64,000 nt of DNA from Pedobacter cryoconitis (GTDB lineage: Bacteria > Bacteroidota > Bacteroidia > Sphingobacteriales > Sphingobacteriaceae): the NCBI RefSeq assembly GCF_001590605.1, contig NZ_CP014504.1:2976001-3040000 (forward strand). The letters are read 5' to 3'. Below the pieces are notes generated by a model that saw only the letters and a program-made list of their open reading frames with translations, searched no databases and was not told where the DNA came from. Positions 26,049 through 36,347 of the stretch are shown here, piece by piece. The position numbers were made by a program, and so were the translations under genes. Within the stretch, counting starts at the first letter, position 1. Each line of letters begins with the position of its first letter.

Positions 26049-27677
26049 CTAGGTCTGGATAATTCCAACATTGAATTGTCTTTTTATCGGGGACTGATTT
26101 GCCGCTTCAATTCCCATGGAAATAACCTTACGGGTCTCCAGCGGATTAATAATTCCATCTACCCATAACCTGGAAGCTGCATAAAAAGGAGTGGTCTGGC
26201 TATCATAGCGATCAGTAATCTCTTTCAGCAATTCAGCTTCCTTCTCCGGAGTAATCGTTTCTCCTTTTGATTTAAGTGAAGCTGCCTGAATTTGTAACAA
26301 AGTCTTTGCAGCCTGAGATCCACCCATCACCGCAATTTTAGCACTTGGCCAGGCATAAATCAAGCGTGGATCATAAGCCTTACCACACATCGCATAATTA
26401 CCCGCGCCATAAGAATTACCAATTACAATCGTGAATTTAGGGACTACAGAATTTGCTACCGCATTCACCATTTTTGCGCCGTCCTTAATAATTCCGCCCT
26501 GTTCCGATCTGCTGCCTACCATGAAACCTGTTACATCCTGTAAGAAAACCAAAGGGATTTTTTTCTGGTTACAATTCATGATGAACCGTGCCGATTTATC
26601 CGCACTGTCAGAATAGATTACACCACCAAACTGCATTTCGCCTTTTTTAGATTTGACTACTTTCCGCTGATTCGCAACAATACCGACAGCCCAGCCATCT
26701 ATCCTGGCTAAACCGCAGATAATACTCTGACCGTATTCTTTTTTATATTCTTCAAATTCTGAATTATCTACCAGGCGGTAAATGATTTCATGCATATCAT
26801 ACTGTTTCTCCCTGTTTTCAGGCAGAATTCCGAATATATCCTCAGGATTTAATTTTGGTTCCTGAGGCTTCACCCGGCTAAAACCAGCCGATTGAGGTTC
26901 CCCCAGCATACTCATGATATTCCGGATGCTATCCAGTGCGGCCTGGTCATTGGGTTGCTTGTAATCTGTAACACCAGATATTTCACAATGTGTGGTTGCC
27001 CCACCCAATGTTTCATTGTCAACATCTTCACCAATGGCAGATTTCACCAAATAAGAACCCGCAAGAAAAACAGAGCCAGTCCCTTCTACAATCATAGCCT
27101 CGTCACTCATGATTGGCAAATATGCCCCACCAGCAACACAAGAACCCATAATTGCAGAAATCTGTACAATTCCATCCGCAGACATCATGGCATTATTCCT
27201 GAACATTCTTCCAAAGTGTTCCTTATCAGGAAATATTTCATCCTGCATCGGCAGATAAACCCCGGCACTATCTACCAGATAAATTACCGGAAGTCTGTTT
27301 TCCATCGCAATTTCCTGCGCACGGAGATTTTTCTTGGCAGTCATTGGGAACCAAGCTCCTGCTTTCACAGTAGCATCATTAGCCACAATCATACACTGAC
27401 GTCCAGAGACGTAACCAATCCCACAAATTACTCCGGCAGATGGACAGCCTCCTTGTTCTGCATACATACCGTCAGCAGCAAAGGCCCCTATCTCCAAAAA
27501 TTCTGTTTCTTTATCGATCAGGTAAGCTACTCTTTCCCTGGCCAGCATTTTACCTTTTTCTTTTTGCTTCGCCGCGCTCTTTTCTCCCCCTCCAGCAAAT
27601 ATTTTCTTCAGCTTTGTTTTAAGTTCATATACCAGCTGCTTATTAATATCTTCGTTTTTGTTGAATTCGATGTTCAT
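26049..27677 (-). CDS. Acyl-CoA carboxylase carboxyltransferase (beta) subunit, methylcrotonyl/propionyl-CoA type
   Basis: 542 residues from ATG 27677. The frame extends to an ATG at 27695, but a TATAATTTG promoter-like box sits only 7 bases before it and family members usually begin near MNIEFNKNED. The N-terminal half has the carboxyl-biotin-binding region (GGCPSAGVICGIGYVSGR, GSCVAGGAYLPIMSDEA) and the C-terminal half the acyl-CoA region (NSYGAGNYAMCGKAYDPR, WPSAKIAVMGG). It transfers carboxyl from biotin to an acyl-CoA; the AGNYAMCGKAYDPR version favours methylcrotonyl-CoA or a close relative. The biotin carboxylase and carrier are not nearby. Confidence 0.93.
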   Translation of the reverse strand: MNIEFNKNEDINKQLVYELKTKLKKIFAGGGEKSAAKQKEKGKMLARERVAYLIDKETEFLEIGAFAADGMYAEQGGCPSAGVICGIGYVSGRQCMIVANDATVKAGAWFPMTAKKNLRAQEIAMENRLPVIYLVDSAGVYLPMQDEIFPDKEHFGRMFRNNAMMSADGIVQISAIMGSCVAGGAYLPIMSDEAMIVEGTGSVFLAGSYLVKSAIGEDVDNETLGGATTHCEISGVTDYKQPNDQAALDSIRNIMSMLGEPQSAGFSRVKPQEPKLNPEDIFGILPENREKQYDMHEIIYRLVDNSEFEEYKKEYGQSIICGLARIDGWAVGIVANQRKVVKSKKGEMQFGGVIYSDSADKSARFIMNCNQKKIPLVFLQDVTGFMVGSRSEQGGIIKDGAKMVNAVANSVVPKFTIVIGNSYGAGNYAMCGKAYDPRLIYAWPSAKIAVMGGSQAAKTLLQIQAASLKSKGETITPEKEAELLKEITDRYDSQTTPFYAASRLWVDGIINPLETRKVISMGIEAANQSPIKRQFNVGIIQT

Positions 27678-27780
27678 TCGGGCAAGATAAGCCATTCTAC
27701 CAAATTATAGAAAGAGAAATGCAAATTTTACAAGATAAAATCGCCCTTATTGTCAATAAGACACATTATATATTGGTTGA

Positions 27781-28365
27781 TTAGCTCAAGTTTCTATCCT
27801 CAAACCAAACGGAATCAGGTGCAACTTTAAAGTCCATCATTTTTTGTAGTAACTCAACTGGCTCTGTGGCATCAATAACCAGTTTCCTGTTATTTGGCGT
27901 CAACAATTTATGCGCAACCATTACATCCAGCTGCGCAAATAAATGATCGTAAAAACCACCAACATTCAATACACCAATAGCCTTATTATGTAATCCTAAC
28001 TGTAACCAGGTCAGTACTTCAAAAAACTCTTCCAAAGTCCCGAAGCCACCAGGAAGGATAATAAAACCATCCGAAAGATCGGCCATCTTTTGCTTACGCT
28101 GATGCATATTCTCGGTAACAATCAGTTCGGTAACCTCTAAATTCCCAACCTCTTTATCCAGTAAAAACTGGGGAATTACACCAGTTACCAACCCTTTACG
28201 GTTCAACACTTCTTCCGAAATAATCCCCATTACACCCACACTGCCTCCACCATAAATCAGGCGGATATTATGATCCACAAATGCCTGCGCCAAATTTTCT
28301 ACAGCCGCTCTTAAAACAGGGTCGCCGTTAAAATTAGCACCACAATAAACACAAATCGATTTCAT
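27781..28365 (-). CDS. LOG family protein (cytokinin riboside 5'-monophosphate phosphoribohydrolase-like)
   Basis: 194 residues, Rossmann-like. GGGSVGVMG at 39-47 and the LOG signature PGGFGTLEE at 105-113, with the R90-K91 pair before it, match the lonely-guy family. Characterised members hydrolyse nucleoside 5'-monophosphates to base and ribose 5-phosphate. In bacteria the physiological substrate is mostly unknown, and such proteins are often mislabelled lysine decarboxylases. The start lies 9 bases after the stop of the unknown gene 28375-28953, so the two are likely one transcript. Confidence 0.92.
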   Translation of the reverse strand: MKSICVYCGANFNGDPVLRAAVENLAQAFVDHNIRLIYGGGSVGVMGIISEEVLNRKGLVTGVIPQFLLDKEVGNLEVTELIVTENMHQRKQKMADLSDGFIILPGGFGTLEEFFEVLTWLQLGLHNKAIGVLNVGGFYDHLFAQLDVMVAHKLLTPNNRKLVIDATEPVELLQKMMDFKVAPDSVWFEDRNLS

Positions 28366-28374
28366 TCAAAAAAA

Positions 28375-28953
28375 TTATTTAGTATCAGTTTTAGGCTTTT
28401 TAGTATTTGCAATAAATGCATCTCTCAAATTCGCCAGATCAGCAACCAATTGTTCTTTAATAGCCTGGAAATCAAAATCCAAAGTATTAAAAGAGTAATT
28501 CTTAAAAGTAAGTTTATAACTTAAAACCAGTGGTCCCAATTCATAAGTTGACTCTTTAACAGCCTCTTCCAGTTCCAGACCGTTCTCAGTAAAAGTGATA
28601 TTTTCAATCAGGTTATTCAAAATCTGTTTTTTATCTTCTCTATGGCCTTCCCGGTCATAAACGAAAGTAAATAAAGCCTCAGCGTAATTTCTGATTGAAT
28701 CCATGATCGCCAGGTTCTCTGATATCGCCTTTTTCAATTCCTTCTTAATTTTAGCGCGTGTTTCATTACGTCCTTCAAATCCTGTTGCCTCATCCTCAGC
28801 CAATAATTCTGACTGATAACTTTTTAAGGCCTCAATGCCAAGGAATGATAACTTAACACCGTCTTCCGATTCTTCCAAAAAAGCAGGTTTTGCTATTTGA
28901 TCAAAATCACTTATATAAACACCCGCAACAGGTACTTCAATTTCTATTCTCAT
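28375..28953 (-). CDS. Hypothetical protein, operon partner of the LOG gene
   Basis: 192 residues. No signal peptide, no membrane helix and no motif I know. The N-terminal third is beta-rich (MRIEIEVPVAGVYISDFDQ), the middle is helical and charged (KIKKELKKAISENLAIMDSI) and the end is Lys-rich. It is cytoplasmic by appearance. It is immediately upstream of the LOG-family gene in the same direction, but this does not tell its function. Confidence 0.75.
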   Translation of the reverse strand: MRIEIEVPVAGVYISDFDQIAKPAFLEESEDGVKLSFLGIEALKSYQSELLAEDEATGFEGRNETRAKIKKELKKAISENLAIMDSIRNYAEALFTFVYDREGHREDKKQILNNLIENITFTENGLELEEAVKESTYELGPLVLSYKLTFKNYSFNTLDFDFQAIKEQLVADLANLRDAFIANTKKPKTDTK

Positions 28954-28983
28954 CAGATTCTATGCTATATATAGTATAATAAA

Positions 28984-29026
28984 AAATCACTTCAATCCTT
29001 TTTATGAAAAAGCACTGAAGTGATTT
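28984..29026 (-). terminator. Terminator of the repeat lipoprotein gene
   Basis: A perfect 11-bp stem (aaatcacttca / tgaagtgattt, 28984-28994 with 29016-29026), extended inward by cttttt / aaaaag, is followed on the minus strand by a T run (28981-28986). Confidence 0.8.
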
Positions 29027-29089
29027 AAACAATTTCAAAGCGGATGAATTATCTCATTCCAGCCCTCACATCGCAAATATACTGATATA

Positions 29090-30184
29090 TTATTTTACAA
29101 AGACAGAAAGTGCTGTAGCTCCCCCGCTCTCTGAATTGATTTCCTGGACAAAAAACAGGTTTTTCCATGTTTTAGCTGTCCCACCTTCATTAACAACAAC
29201 ATAGACATCACTGTCATTTACAAATACAGAATTTGCTGTAATCATTCCTATCTTTTCATATGAACCAGAGACTAAGTTAGCGGCTATCTTATTTCTCCAC
29301 AATTTAGCTGTGCAGGTAATACCGTCATTTTCGTAACCTGCAACATAAACATCGCTGCCATTTACAAAAAGAGAGTTGCCGATAGCTTGCTTTGTGCCAT
29401 CAGTTAAGTTATCAGTCACCCCATTTTTCCATATTTTAACTACAGATTTTGATAAAGGCGTTGAGCCTATACCTTGATTTCCGGGAAGATTACCATCTTC
29501 TGGATCTATATTCTCTTCACTGCTTACATAAACGTCAGTTCCACTTACAAAAACAGCTTTGGCAACAGCATGTTTTGTTCCATCGCTTAACCTGACAGCA
29601 ACCCCATTTTTCCATAAGGTAGCAGCAGTTTTACGGCCTTCCAGGAATTCATAACCTGCTGCATAAACATCGTTACCGTTCACGTAAACTGAGTAAGCTC
29701 TTGAAAACTTTGGCCCGCTTGCCAGTTTAACAGCTACTCCGTTTTTCCAGACCACAGCAAATCCGTGATCAAAACCAGCTACATAAACATCAGTACCGCT
29801 TACAAAAATTGAATAGGCACCGGAATAAAGCTCGCTGCTCAGTACTGTAGCGACACCATTTTTCCACAATACGGTTTTAAGACCATCTTTCCCTGTAACG
29901 TAAACGTCATTAGTCTCACTCACATAAACAGAATATGCCTGTGCTAAATTAGTTGTTCCATCAGTCAGCTCAGTTGCAACCCCATTTTTCCATAAGGTAG
30001 CTACCGGAACCAGTTTACTGTTATACCGCCAGCCAGCTACATAAATATTTGTAATTTTTGGAGGGTCTGGCTTAACTACCGGAGGCAGCGTTGGGGCGAC
30101 TACCTCATCCTTAGATTTAGAGCAAGAGGTAATCAAGGCAAATAAGCAAATTGTAAAAATTAATTTCAAATTTTTCATTTCCAT
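29090..30184 (-). CDS. Lipoprotein with seven WKNG repeats, predicted beta-propeller
   Basis: 364 residues. Signal and lipobox (LFALITSCSKSKDE, Cys about 21) are followed by a Pro-rich linker. Then come seven imperfect repeats of about 45 residues, each with a strand like SVFVSGTDVYVAGY, then W-K-N-G-V-A and a short D-G-T turn. I count TLWKNGVATEL, VLWKNGVATVL, VVWKNGVAVKL, TLWKNGVAVRL, KIWKNGVTDNL, KLWRNKIAANL and KTWKNLFFVQEI. Seven repeats suggest a seven-bladed propeller. The fifth repeat carries an extra loop (DPEDGNLPGNQGIGSTPL). It is surface- or periplasm-exposed; ligand and role are unknown. A second ATG two codons in is an equally good start. Confidence 0.82.
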   Translation of the reverse strand: MEMKNLKLIFTICLFALITSCSKSKDEVVAPTLPPVVKPDPPKITNIYVAGWRYNSKLVPVATLWKNGVATELTDGTTNLAQAYSVYVSETNDVYVTGKDGLKTVLWKNGVATVLSSELYSGAYSIFVSGTDVYVAGFDHGFAVVWKNGVAVKLASGPKFSRAYSVYVNGNDVYAAGYEFLEGRKTAATLWKNGVAVRLSDGTKHAVAKAVFVSGTDVYVSSEENIDPEDGNLPGNQGIGSTPLSKSVVKIWKNGVTDNLTDGTKQAIGNSLFVNGSDVYVAGYENDGITCTAKLWRNKIAANLVSGSYEKIGMITANSVFVNDSDVYVVVNEGGTAKTWKNLFFVQEINSESGGATALSVFVK

Positions 30185-30310
30185 ATCGTTTCATGTTGAA
30201 CACTGATAATCAGTTCACTAAAATAATAATTAATTAACATAAAAGCGAAGCCAACTTACACCATATGAAATAACAATTCCATTACAATTGAAACCTGAAC
30301 AGCATAATCA

Positions 30311-30348
30311 AAAAAAAGCATGCTAATGGTTACACCAATAGCATGCTT
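30311..30348 (-). terminator. Terminator of guaB
   Basis: A 10-bp stem (aagcatgcta / tagcatgctt, 30316-30325 with 30339-30348) with an inner tggt / acca stem is followed on the minus strand by seven T (30311-30317). Confidence 0.88.
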
Positions 30349-30377
30349 TAAAAAAAATTCGGGTTTTTGTAAAAGAC

Positions 30378-31856
<1,479 letters not shown>

Positions 31857-31912
31857 TTAGGAGTTATTACTTGCCGGGCAAATCTACATAAATTATTTGA
31901 AACCAGAAACAT

Positions 31913-31942
31913 TTCTCTCCAATAAACAAAGATTGGAGAGAA
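31913..31942 (-). terminator. Hairpin after the GNAT gene, weak terminator candidate
   Basis: A perfect 11-bp stem (ttctctccaat / attggagagaa, 31913-31923 with 31932-31942) lies 13 bases after the GNAT stop. No T run follows on the minus strand, so it may be a weak terminator. Confidence 0.5.
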
Positions 31943-31955
31943 ATTGACAATCAAA

Positions 31956-32426
31956 TTAGATCTCTGAACCTTCTTCAGGCTCACAATGTTGTCTCAACTG
32001 CTTAGGTCCTTGCGGCCAGATATAAGAAGTGGTTTGTTTTTTCCAGCCCAGCTTCTGATAAAAATTACCCTTTCCCGGAGCTGCCGTTAAATTTACAAAA
32101 TGATAATTATCAAGCTGTCCGTTCAGCATATTGATGATTTTTTTCCCTAGTCCATTTCCCTGAAAGTCTGGATCAACAACTATATCTGCCATGACTGCAT
32201 AATAACGTCCATCCCCTACTACCCTTCCAAAAGCAATAATCTGATCTTCATGGTAAACAAACAAAGTCCATGTGCTTTTTCTGAAGGCAGATTCGATCTC
32301 CGGCTCTACCCTTGTTCTCCAGTCAATCTTATAGAAAAGCTCACAAACATAGGTCCAGTCAACCGTAGACAAATCATGGTTTAGCTTATATACGAAACTA
32401 TTAATATCGATTTTTTTTGGTGTCAT
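31956..32426 (-). CDS. GNAT-family N-acetyltransferase
   Basis: 156 residues. The acetyl-CoA motif A is clear: VMADIVVDPDFQGNGLGKKI, with the pyrophosphate-binding Q-G-N-G-L-G. FYQKLGWKK is the usual motif B. The first 45 residues (WTYVCELFYKIDWRTR) are specific to this subfamily. The substrate cannot be read; small GNATs of this type modify amines, amino acids or protein N-termini. It is monocistronic, with a hairpin after it. Confidence 0.88.
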   Translation of the reverse strand: MTPKKIDINSFVYKLNHDLSTVDWTYVCELFYKIDWRTRVEPEIESAFRKSTWTLFVYHEDQIIAFGRVVGDGRYYAVMADIVVDPDFQGNGLGKKIINMLNGQLDNYHFVNLTAAPGKGNFYQKLGWKKQTTSYIWPQGPKQLRQHCEPEEGSEI

Positions 32427-32540
32427 AAATCTATTTTACAATCATTCCCAAAAGGAAGAAATGATCTTTATCCGGCGCAAATATGAGCAAATATTTCAGG
32501 TAAAAAAATGGCCGAAAAGAAATAAAAAATTACATTTTAC

Positions 32541-33815
32541 TTATTTTTTACCAACCACAACTTTCGTAAAATCTGCGGTATTTAAATACTTATTGGCCAG
32601 TGCTTTTATCTGTTCAGCAGTAATTGATTTAACCGTATGGATGTAATTGTCATAATAATCATAATCCAAACCAGAATAATAAATGTTTTTAAACTTATCA
32701 GCATGAGAGAATGCATTTTCCAGGCTTCCCAGCATAGAACCCAGCATATAACTGCGGACCAGGCTTAATTCCTGCTCAGAAACTGCTTCTGATTTCAATA
32801 AATCAATTTCTTTCTCAATCTCATTTAATGCACTGGTACAAACATCAGCGCCAACTTCTGTAGCGATGAAAAAATAACCAGCATCTTTCAAAGAAACGAT
32901 TGCAGAACCAATACCATAAGTATAACCTTTATCTTCCCGGATATTAGCCATTAATCTGGAACCAAAGTAACCACCTAAAAGACAATTCATCACCTGAAAA
33001 CCTGCAAAATCCGGATGCGAACGATTGATACTTAAAGTTCCCATTCTGATTGCGGACTGTATTGCATCTGCCCTTTCTACGAAAATCTCACCTTTGGGTG
33101 CACTTTCAAAAGAAAAATGATTGATTGTAGAAGAAGCTTCATTATTCCAGTCCTTTCCAAAATTGGCATTCAACAAGTCAAATTCAGCAGCTTCAAATTT
33201 TCCGGCAACAAATATAGTACAGTTTTCAGGCTTGTAAGCAGCACTGAAATAAGCCACTAAATCTGCTCTGTTTATAGCCTGATAATCTTCCACATCAATA
33301 TCAGAACCATAAGTTGAGGTTCCGAAAATCGCATGGGCAAAGTTCTTTCTCGCAAGAAAATCATTCTTCTGCAAACTCACTTTAAGAGACTGCTGTTGAT
33401 TTTGTTTAAAAATATCCAGTTCCTGCTGAGGAAAAATACTCTCATTCAATACAGACCATAAAATAGGCAGTACTGATCCAAGATGTTTATTCAGCGTATA
33501 TATTTTGATACTCGATTGATCAGCACCATAATCCGTTTGTAAAAAGGCACCATAATAATCTACCTTGTCGGCAATTTCTCTTGCAGTAAGCTTGTGGGTC
33601 CCATTATTAATCAAATGGTTTACCGCTATGGCCTGCAATGGTTTAGATTCATCCCAGTTTACATTTTCAAAAACAAATTCAATACGAACAAGCTCCTGTT
33701 TTCCGGCATTCACAGTAAATACCTTAATCCCGTTCGCTAATTCTTGTTTTTGAGGAGCAATAAAATTAATATCATTCACCTGTCTTGACTCAGGTATAAG
33801 GGTTCGGTTAAGCAT
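32541..33815 (-). CDS. M16-family peptidase-like protein, non-catalytic subunit
   Basis: 424 residues with the two-domain M16 (pitrilysin/insulinase) fold. Where active enzymes have HxxEH, this one reads AVNHLINNGTHKLTAREI and lacks the zinc motif. It keeps the C-terminal glycine-rich segment around LLGGYFGSRLMANIREDKG and YTYGIGSAIVS, which binds substrate in partner subunits. Its ATG overlaps the end of the active M16 gene by 8 bases, so the pair is translated together and probably forms a heterodimer, as in mitochondrial processing peptidase and other bacterial M16 pairs. No signal peptide is seen. Confidence 0.92.
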   Translation of the reverse strand: MLNRTLIPESRQVNDINFIAPQKQELANGIKVFTVNAGKQELVRIEFVFENVNWDESKPLQAIAVNHLINNGTHKLTAREIADKVDYYGAFLQTDYGADQSSIKIYTLNKHLGSVLPILWSVLNESIFPQQELDIFKQNQQQSLKVSLQKNDFLARKNFAHAIFGTSTYGSDIDVEDYQAINRADLVAYFSAAYKPENCTIFVAGKFEAAEFDLLNANFGKDWNNEASSTINHFSFESAPKGEIFVERADAIQSAIRMGTLSINRSHPDFAGFQVMNCLLGGYFGSRLMANIREDKGYTYGIGSAIVSLKDAGYFFIATEVGADVCTSALNEIEKEIDLLKSEAVSEQELSLVRSYMLGSMLGSLENAFSHADKFKNIYYSGLDYDYYDNYIHTVKSITAEQIKALANKYLNTADFTKVVVGKK

Positions 33816-35052
33816 TTTCGGAAGTTAAATAGTATAAAGTAGAACATTGCTCTCTTACGAAAGTCTTTTTGGCAACCTGGAGCAGTTTCGCTGCGTCAAC
33901 AGCAAGATACTTCTGAATTTCAGTATTTAATCCATTTGCATCCCCCAGTAGCTCATAATAAGCAAGATTCATTGCTTTATCAAGCAGGCTCATTTCAGCA
34001 AACACCATAATAGACTCCGATTTGTTTTTCACTTTCGTCAATTCTACCTGGCTAACCTCTTCAGTCGCGATCTTATCCAGCTCAGCCCAAACAGCTTTTT
34101 CTGCGGCCTCCATTGTCACCCCTTCACTCAGTTTACCTTCTACGACAAATAAACCTTCATCCAGACTACTGGTAATGTAAGCATGAATGTCACTAAACAG
34201 CTGTTGATCTTTCAGTAAACTATTGTATAACCTGGAAGACTGTCCCTGAGAAAGCACATCAGATAAAAGATCATAAACCTGGTAATCAGCATCTCTGCGC
34301 GCAGCCATTTTGAAAGCCAGAAAAAATGCATTCAAAGGAACATTTGCAGTTACAGTCTCTTTGCGCGCTTCTGTCTGAGCTGGCTCCTGAACCAAATCCC
34401 TAACGTATTTATCTCCGGCAGGAATAGGACTGAACCATTTCTCTGCCAATAACTTAATCTCTTCAGTTTTCACATTTCCACCCACAACCATAATGGCATT
34501 CTGAGGATTATAATGTTTTTTAAAGAAGGCCTTCACATCATCCATCGAAGCATTTTCGATTTGTGCGAGGTCCTGTCCTATAGTTGCCCAGCGATAAGCA
34601 TGTTTTTTATAAGCGAGCGGTCTTAATTTCAGCCATACATCACCATAAGGCTGATTTAAATATCTTTGTTTAAATTCTTCACAAACCACATTACGCTGTG
34701 TTTCCAGACTTTTTTCAGAAAACGCCAGGCTTAGCATACGATCACTTTCCAACCAGAAAGCAGTTTCAATATTCGTGGCCGGCAAAGTGATATAATAATT
34801 TGTAATATCATTACTTGTGAAAGCATTATTTTCCCCTCCCACTCTTTGCAGCGGTTCATCATAGACCGGTATATTCACAGAACCTCCAAACATAAGGTGC
34901 TCAAAAAGATGGGCAAAACCGGTTTTACCCTCTTCCTCATCCCGCGCACCTACATCATAAAGGATGTTTAATACCGCCATAGGCGTTGTATCATCTTCGT
35001 GTACCAGAACACGTAAGCCATTAGCTAGTGTAAAACGATTAAAATCTACCAT
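33808..35052 (-). CDS. M16-family zinc metallopeptidase, catalytic subunit
   Basis: 414 residues. The inverted zinc motif HLFEH is at 48-52 (TGFAHLFEHLMFGG), and the distal glutamate lies in VVCEEFKQRYLNQPYG near 125-140. No signal peptide is visible, so it is probably cytoplasmic or exported by other means. It is the first gene of a two-gene unit with the non-catalytic partner, overlapping by 8 bases. Bacterial M16 pairs digest peptides; the substrates here are unknown. It is divergent from mqnC, with 97 bases between the starts. Confidence 0.93.
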   Translation of the reverse strand: MVDFNRFTLANGLRVLVHEDDTTPMAVLNILYDVGARDEEEGKTGFAHLFEHLMFGGSVNIPVYDEPLQRVGGENNAFTSNDITNYYITLPATNIETAFWLESDRMLSLAFSEKSLETQRNVVCEEFKQRYLNQPYGDVWLKLRPLAYKKHAYRWATIGQDLAQIENASMDDVKAFFKKHYNPQNAIMVVGGNVKTEEIKLLAEKWFSPIPAGDKYVRDLVQEPAQTEARKETVTANVPLNAFFLAFKMAARRDADYQVYDLLSDVLSQGQSSRLYNSLLKDQQLFSDIHAYITSSLDEGLFVVEGKLSEGVTMEAAEKAVWAELDKIATEEVSQVELTKVKNKSESIMVFAEMSLLDKAMNLAYYELLGDANGLNTEIQKYLAVDAAKLLQVAKKTFVREQCSTLYYLTSENA

Positions 35053-35149
35053 AAAATATATAATTGTGTCAAATATAGGAATAATGATTTAGGGTAAATG
35101 TGATAATCTCATGAAATAAAAACAGCAGAACAAATGGTATATTTGCTGT

Positions 35150-36274
35150 ATGAATACTGCCGAATTATTACAAAGGGCTCTGCAATTCGACTTTTTAACA
35201 AAAGAAGAGGGCGTGTTTCTGTACCACAATGCTGCTACTGCCGATTTGGCCTTTGTTGCAAATGAGCTGAGAAAAAAACAGGTCCCAAGCGGAAAAGTTA
35301 CCTGGCAAATTGATAGAAACGTTAATACAACCAATGTGTGTATAGCGAACTGTAAATTTTGCAATTTCTTCAGAAGACCAGGTCATGACGAAAGCTATAT
35401 CACAGACATAGAGACTTATAAAGTTAAAATTGAAGAAACTTTCCGTCTTGGCGGTGATCAGTTACTTTTACAGGGCGGACACCATCCTGATCTTGGGCTT
35501 GAATTTTATGCTGACCTGTTCAGAAAATTAAAAGAACTTTATCCTGATCTTAAATTACACGCTTTAGGCCCGCCGGAAATTGCACACGTTGCAAAAATCG
35601 ATAAACTTACGCATACAGAAGTTTTAAGCGCACTGAAAGCTGCCGGTATGGATTCTTTGCCTGGCGCAGGAGCTGAAATATTGAATGACAGGGTTCGCCG
35701 CTTAATTTCTAAAGGAAAATGTGGCGGCCAGGAATGGCTGGATGTGATGCGTGCAGCACATCAACTGGATATTACCACCTCTGCAACGATGATGTTTGGT
35801 CACGTAGAAACTATAGACGAACGCTTTGAGCATTTAGTGTGGATCAGAGAAGTTCAGAGTGAAAAACCAGCAGATGCCAAAGGATTCTTAGCCTTTATCC
35901 CATGGCCTTTCCAGGATGACGGTACTTTATTGAAGCGTTTAAGGGGAATTACGAATGATGTTTCCGGAGATGAATACGTAAGGATGCTTGCATTAAGCAG
36001 AATTATGCTGCCGAACATTAAAAATATACAAGCATCGTGGCTTACTGTAGGTAAAAATGTAGCACAATTGTGTTTACATGCAGGTGCTAACGATTTTGGC
36101 TCTATCATGATTGAAGAAAATGTAGTTTCTGCTGCTGGTGCACCACACCGTTTTACAGCAAAAGGAATACAGGATGCCATCAGAGAAGCAGGTTTTGAAC
36201 CGCAATTAAGAGGTCAGCAGTATAACTACCGCGACCTTCCTGAGCACTTAGAAGAACAAGTGATTAATTATTAA
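35150..36274 (+). CDS. mqnC: Cyclic dehypoxanthinyl futalosine synthase (radical SAM)
   Basis: 374 residues. The radical SAM cluster motif CxxxCxxC is C64-C68-C71 (VCIANCKFC). HAGANDFGSIMIEENVVSAA near the C-terminus is the segment I associate with MqnC, as distinct from MqnE, whose cluster region reads differently. The enzyme makes the spiro-carbon ring of cyclic dehypoxanthinyl futalosine in the futalosine route to menaquinone. No other mqn gene is in the window. It is monocistronic, divergent from the M16 pair, and ends at a strong terminator. Confidence 0.92.
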   Translation: MNTAELLQRALQFDFLTKEEGVFLYHNAATADLAFVANELRKKQVPSGKVTWQIDRNVNTTNVCIANCKFCNFFRRPGHDESYITDIETYKVKIEETFRLGGDQLLLQGGHHPDLGLEFYADLFRKLKELYPDLKLHALGPPEIAHVAKIDKLTHTEVLSALKAAGMDSLPGAGAEILNDRVRRLISKGKCGGQEWLDVMRAAHQLDITTSATMMFGHVETIDERFEHLVWIREVQSEKPADAKGFLAFIPWPFQDDGTLLKRLRGITNDVSGDEYVRMLALSRIMLPNIKNIQASWLTVGKNVAQLCLHAGANDFGSIMIEENVVSAAGAPHRFTAKGIQDAIREAGFEPQLRGQQYNYRDLPEHLEEQVINY

Positions 36275-36290
36275 TTGCTGTTATAAATAA

Positions 36291-36320
36291 AAAGGAAGAG
36301 AATTTCGATCCTCTTCCTTT
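36291..36320. terminator. Bidirectional terminator between mqnC and the ferritin-like gene
   Basis: A perfect 10-bp stem (aaaggaagag / ctcttccttt) with a 10-base loop lies 17 bases after the mqnC stop and between convergent genes, with A-rich and T-rich flanks. Confidence 0.83.
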
Positions 36321-36347
36321 TTCTCACCATATCTCCCCCTCGAAAAA

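Noticed and set aside
26892..27710. Long plus-strand ORF of 272 codons opposite the acyl-CoA carboxylase gene
   Set aside because: Antisense shadow of a highly conserved gene; its sequence is rich in His, Arg and Cys with no family features.
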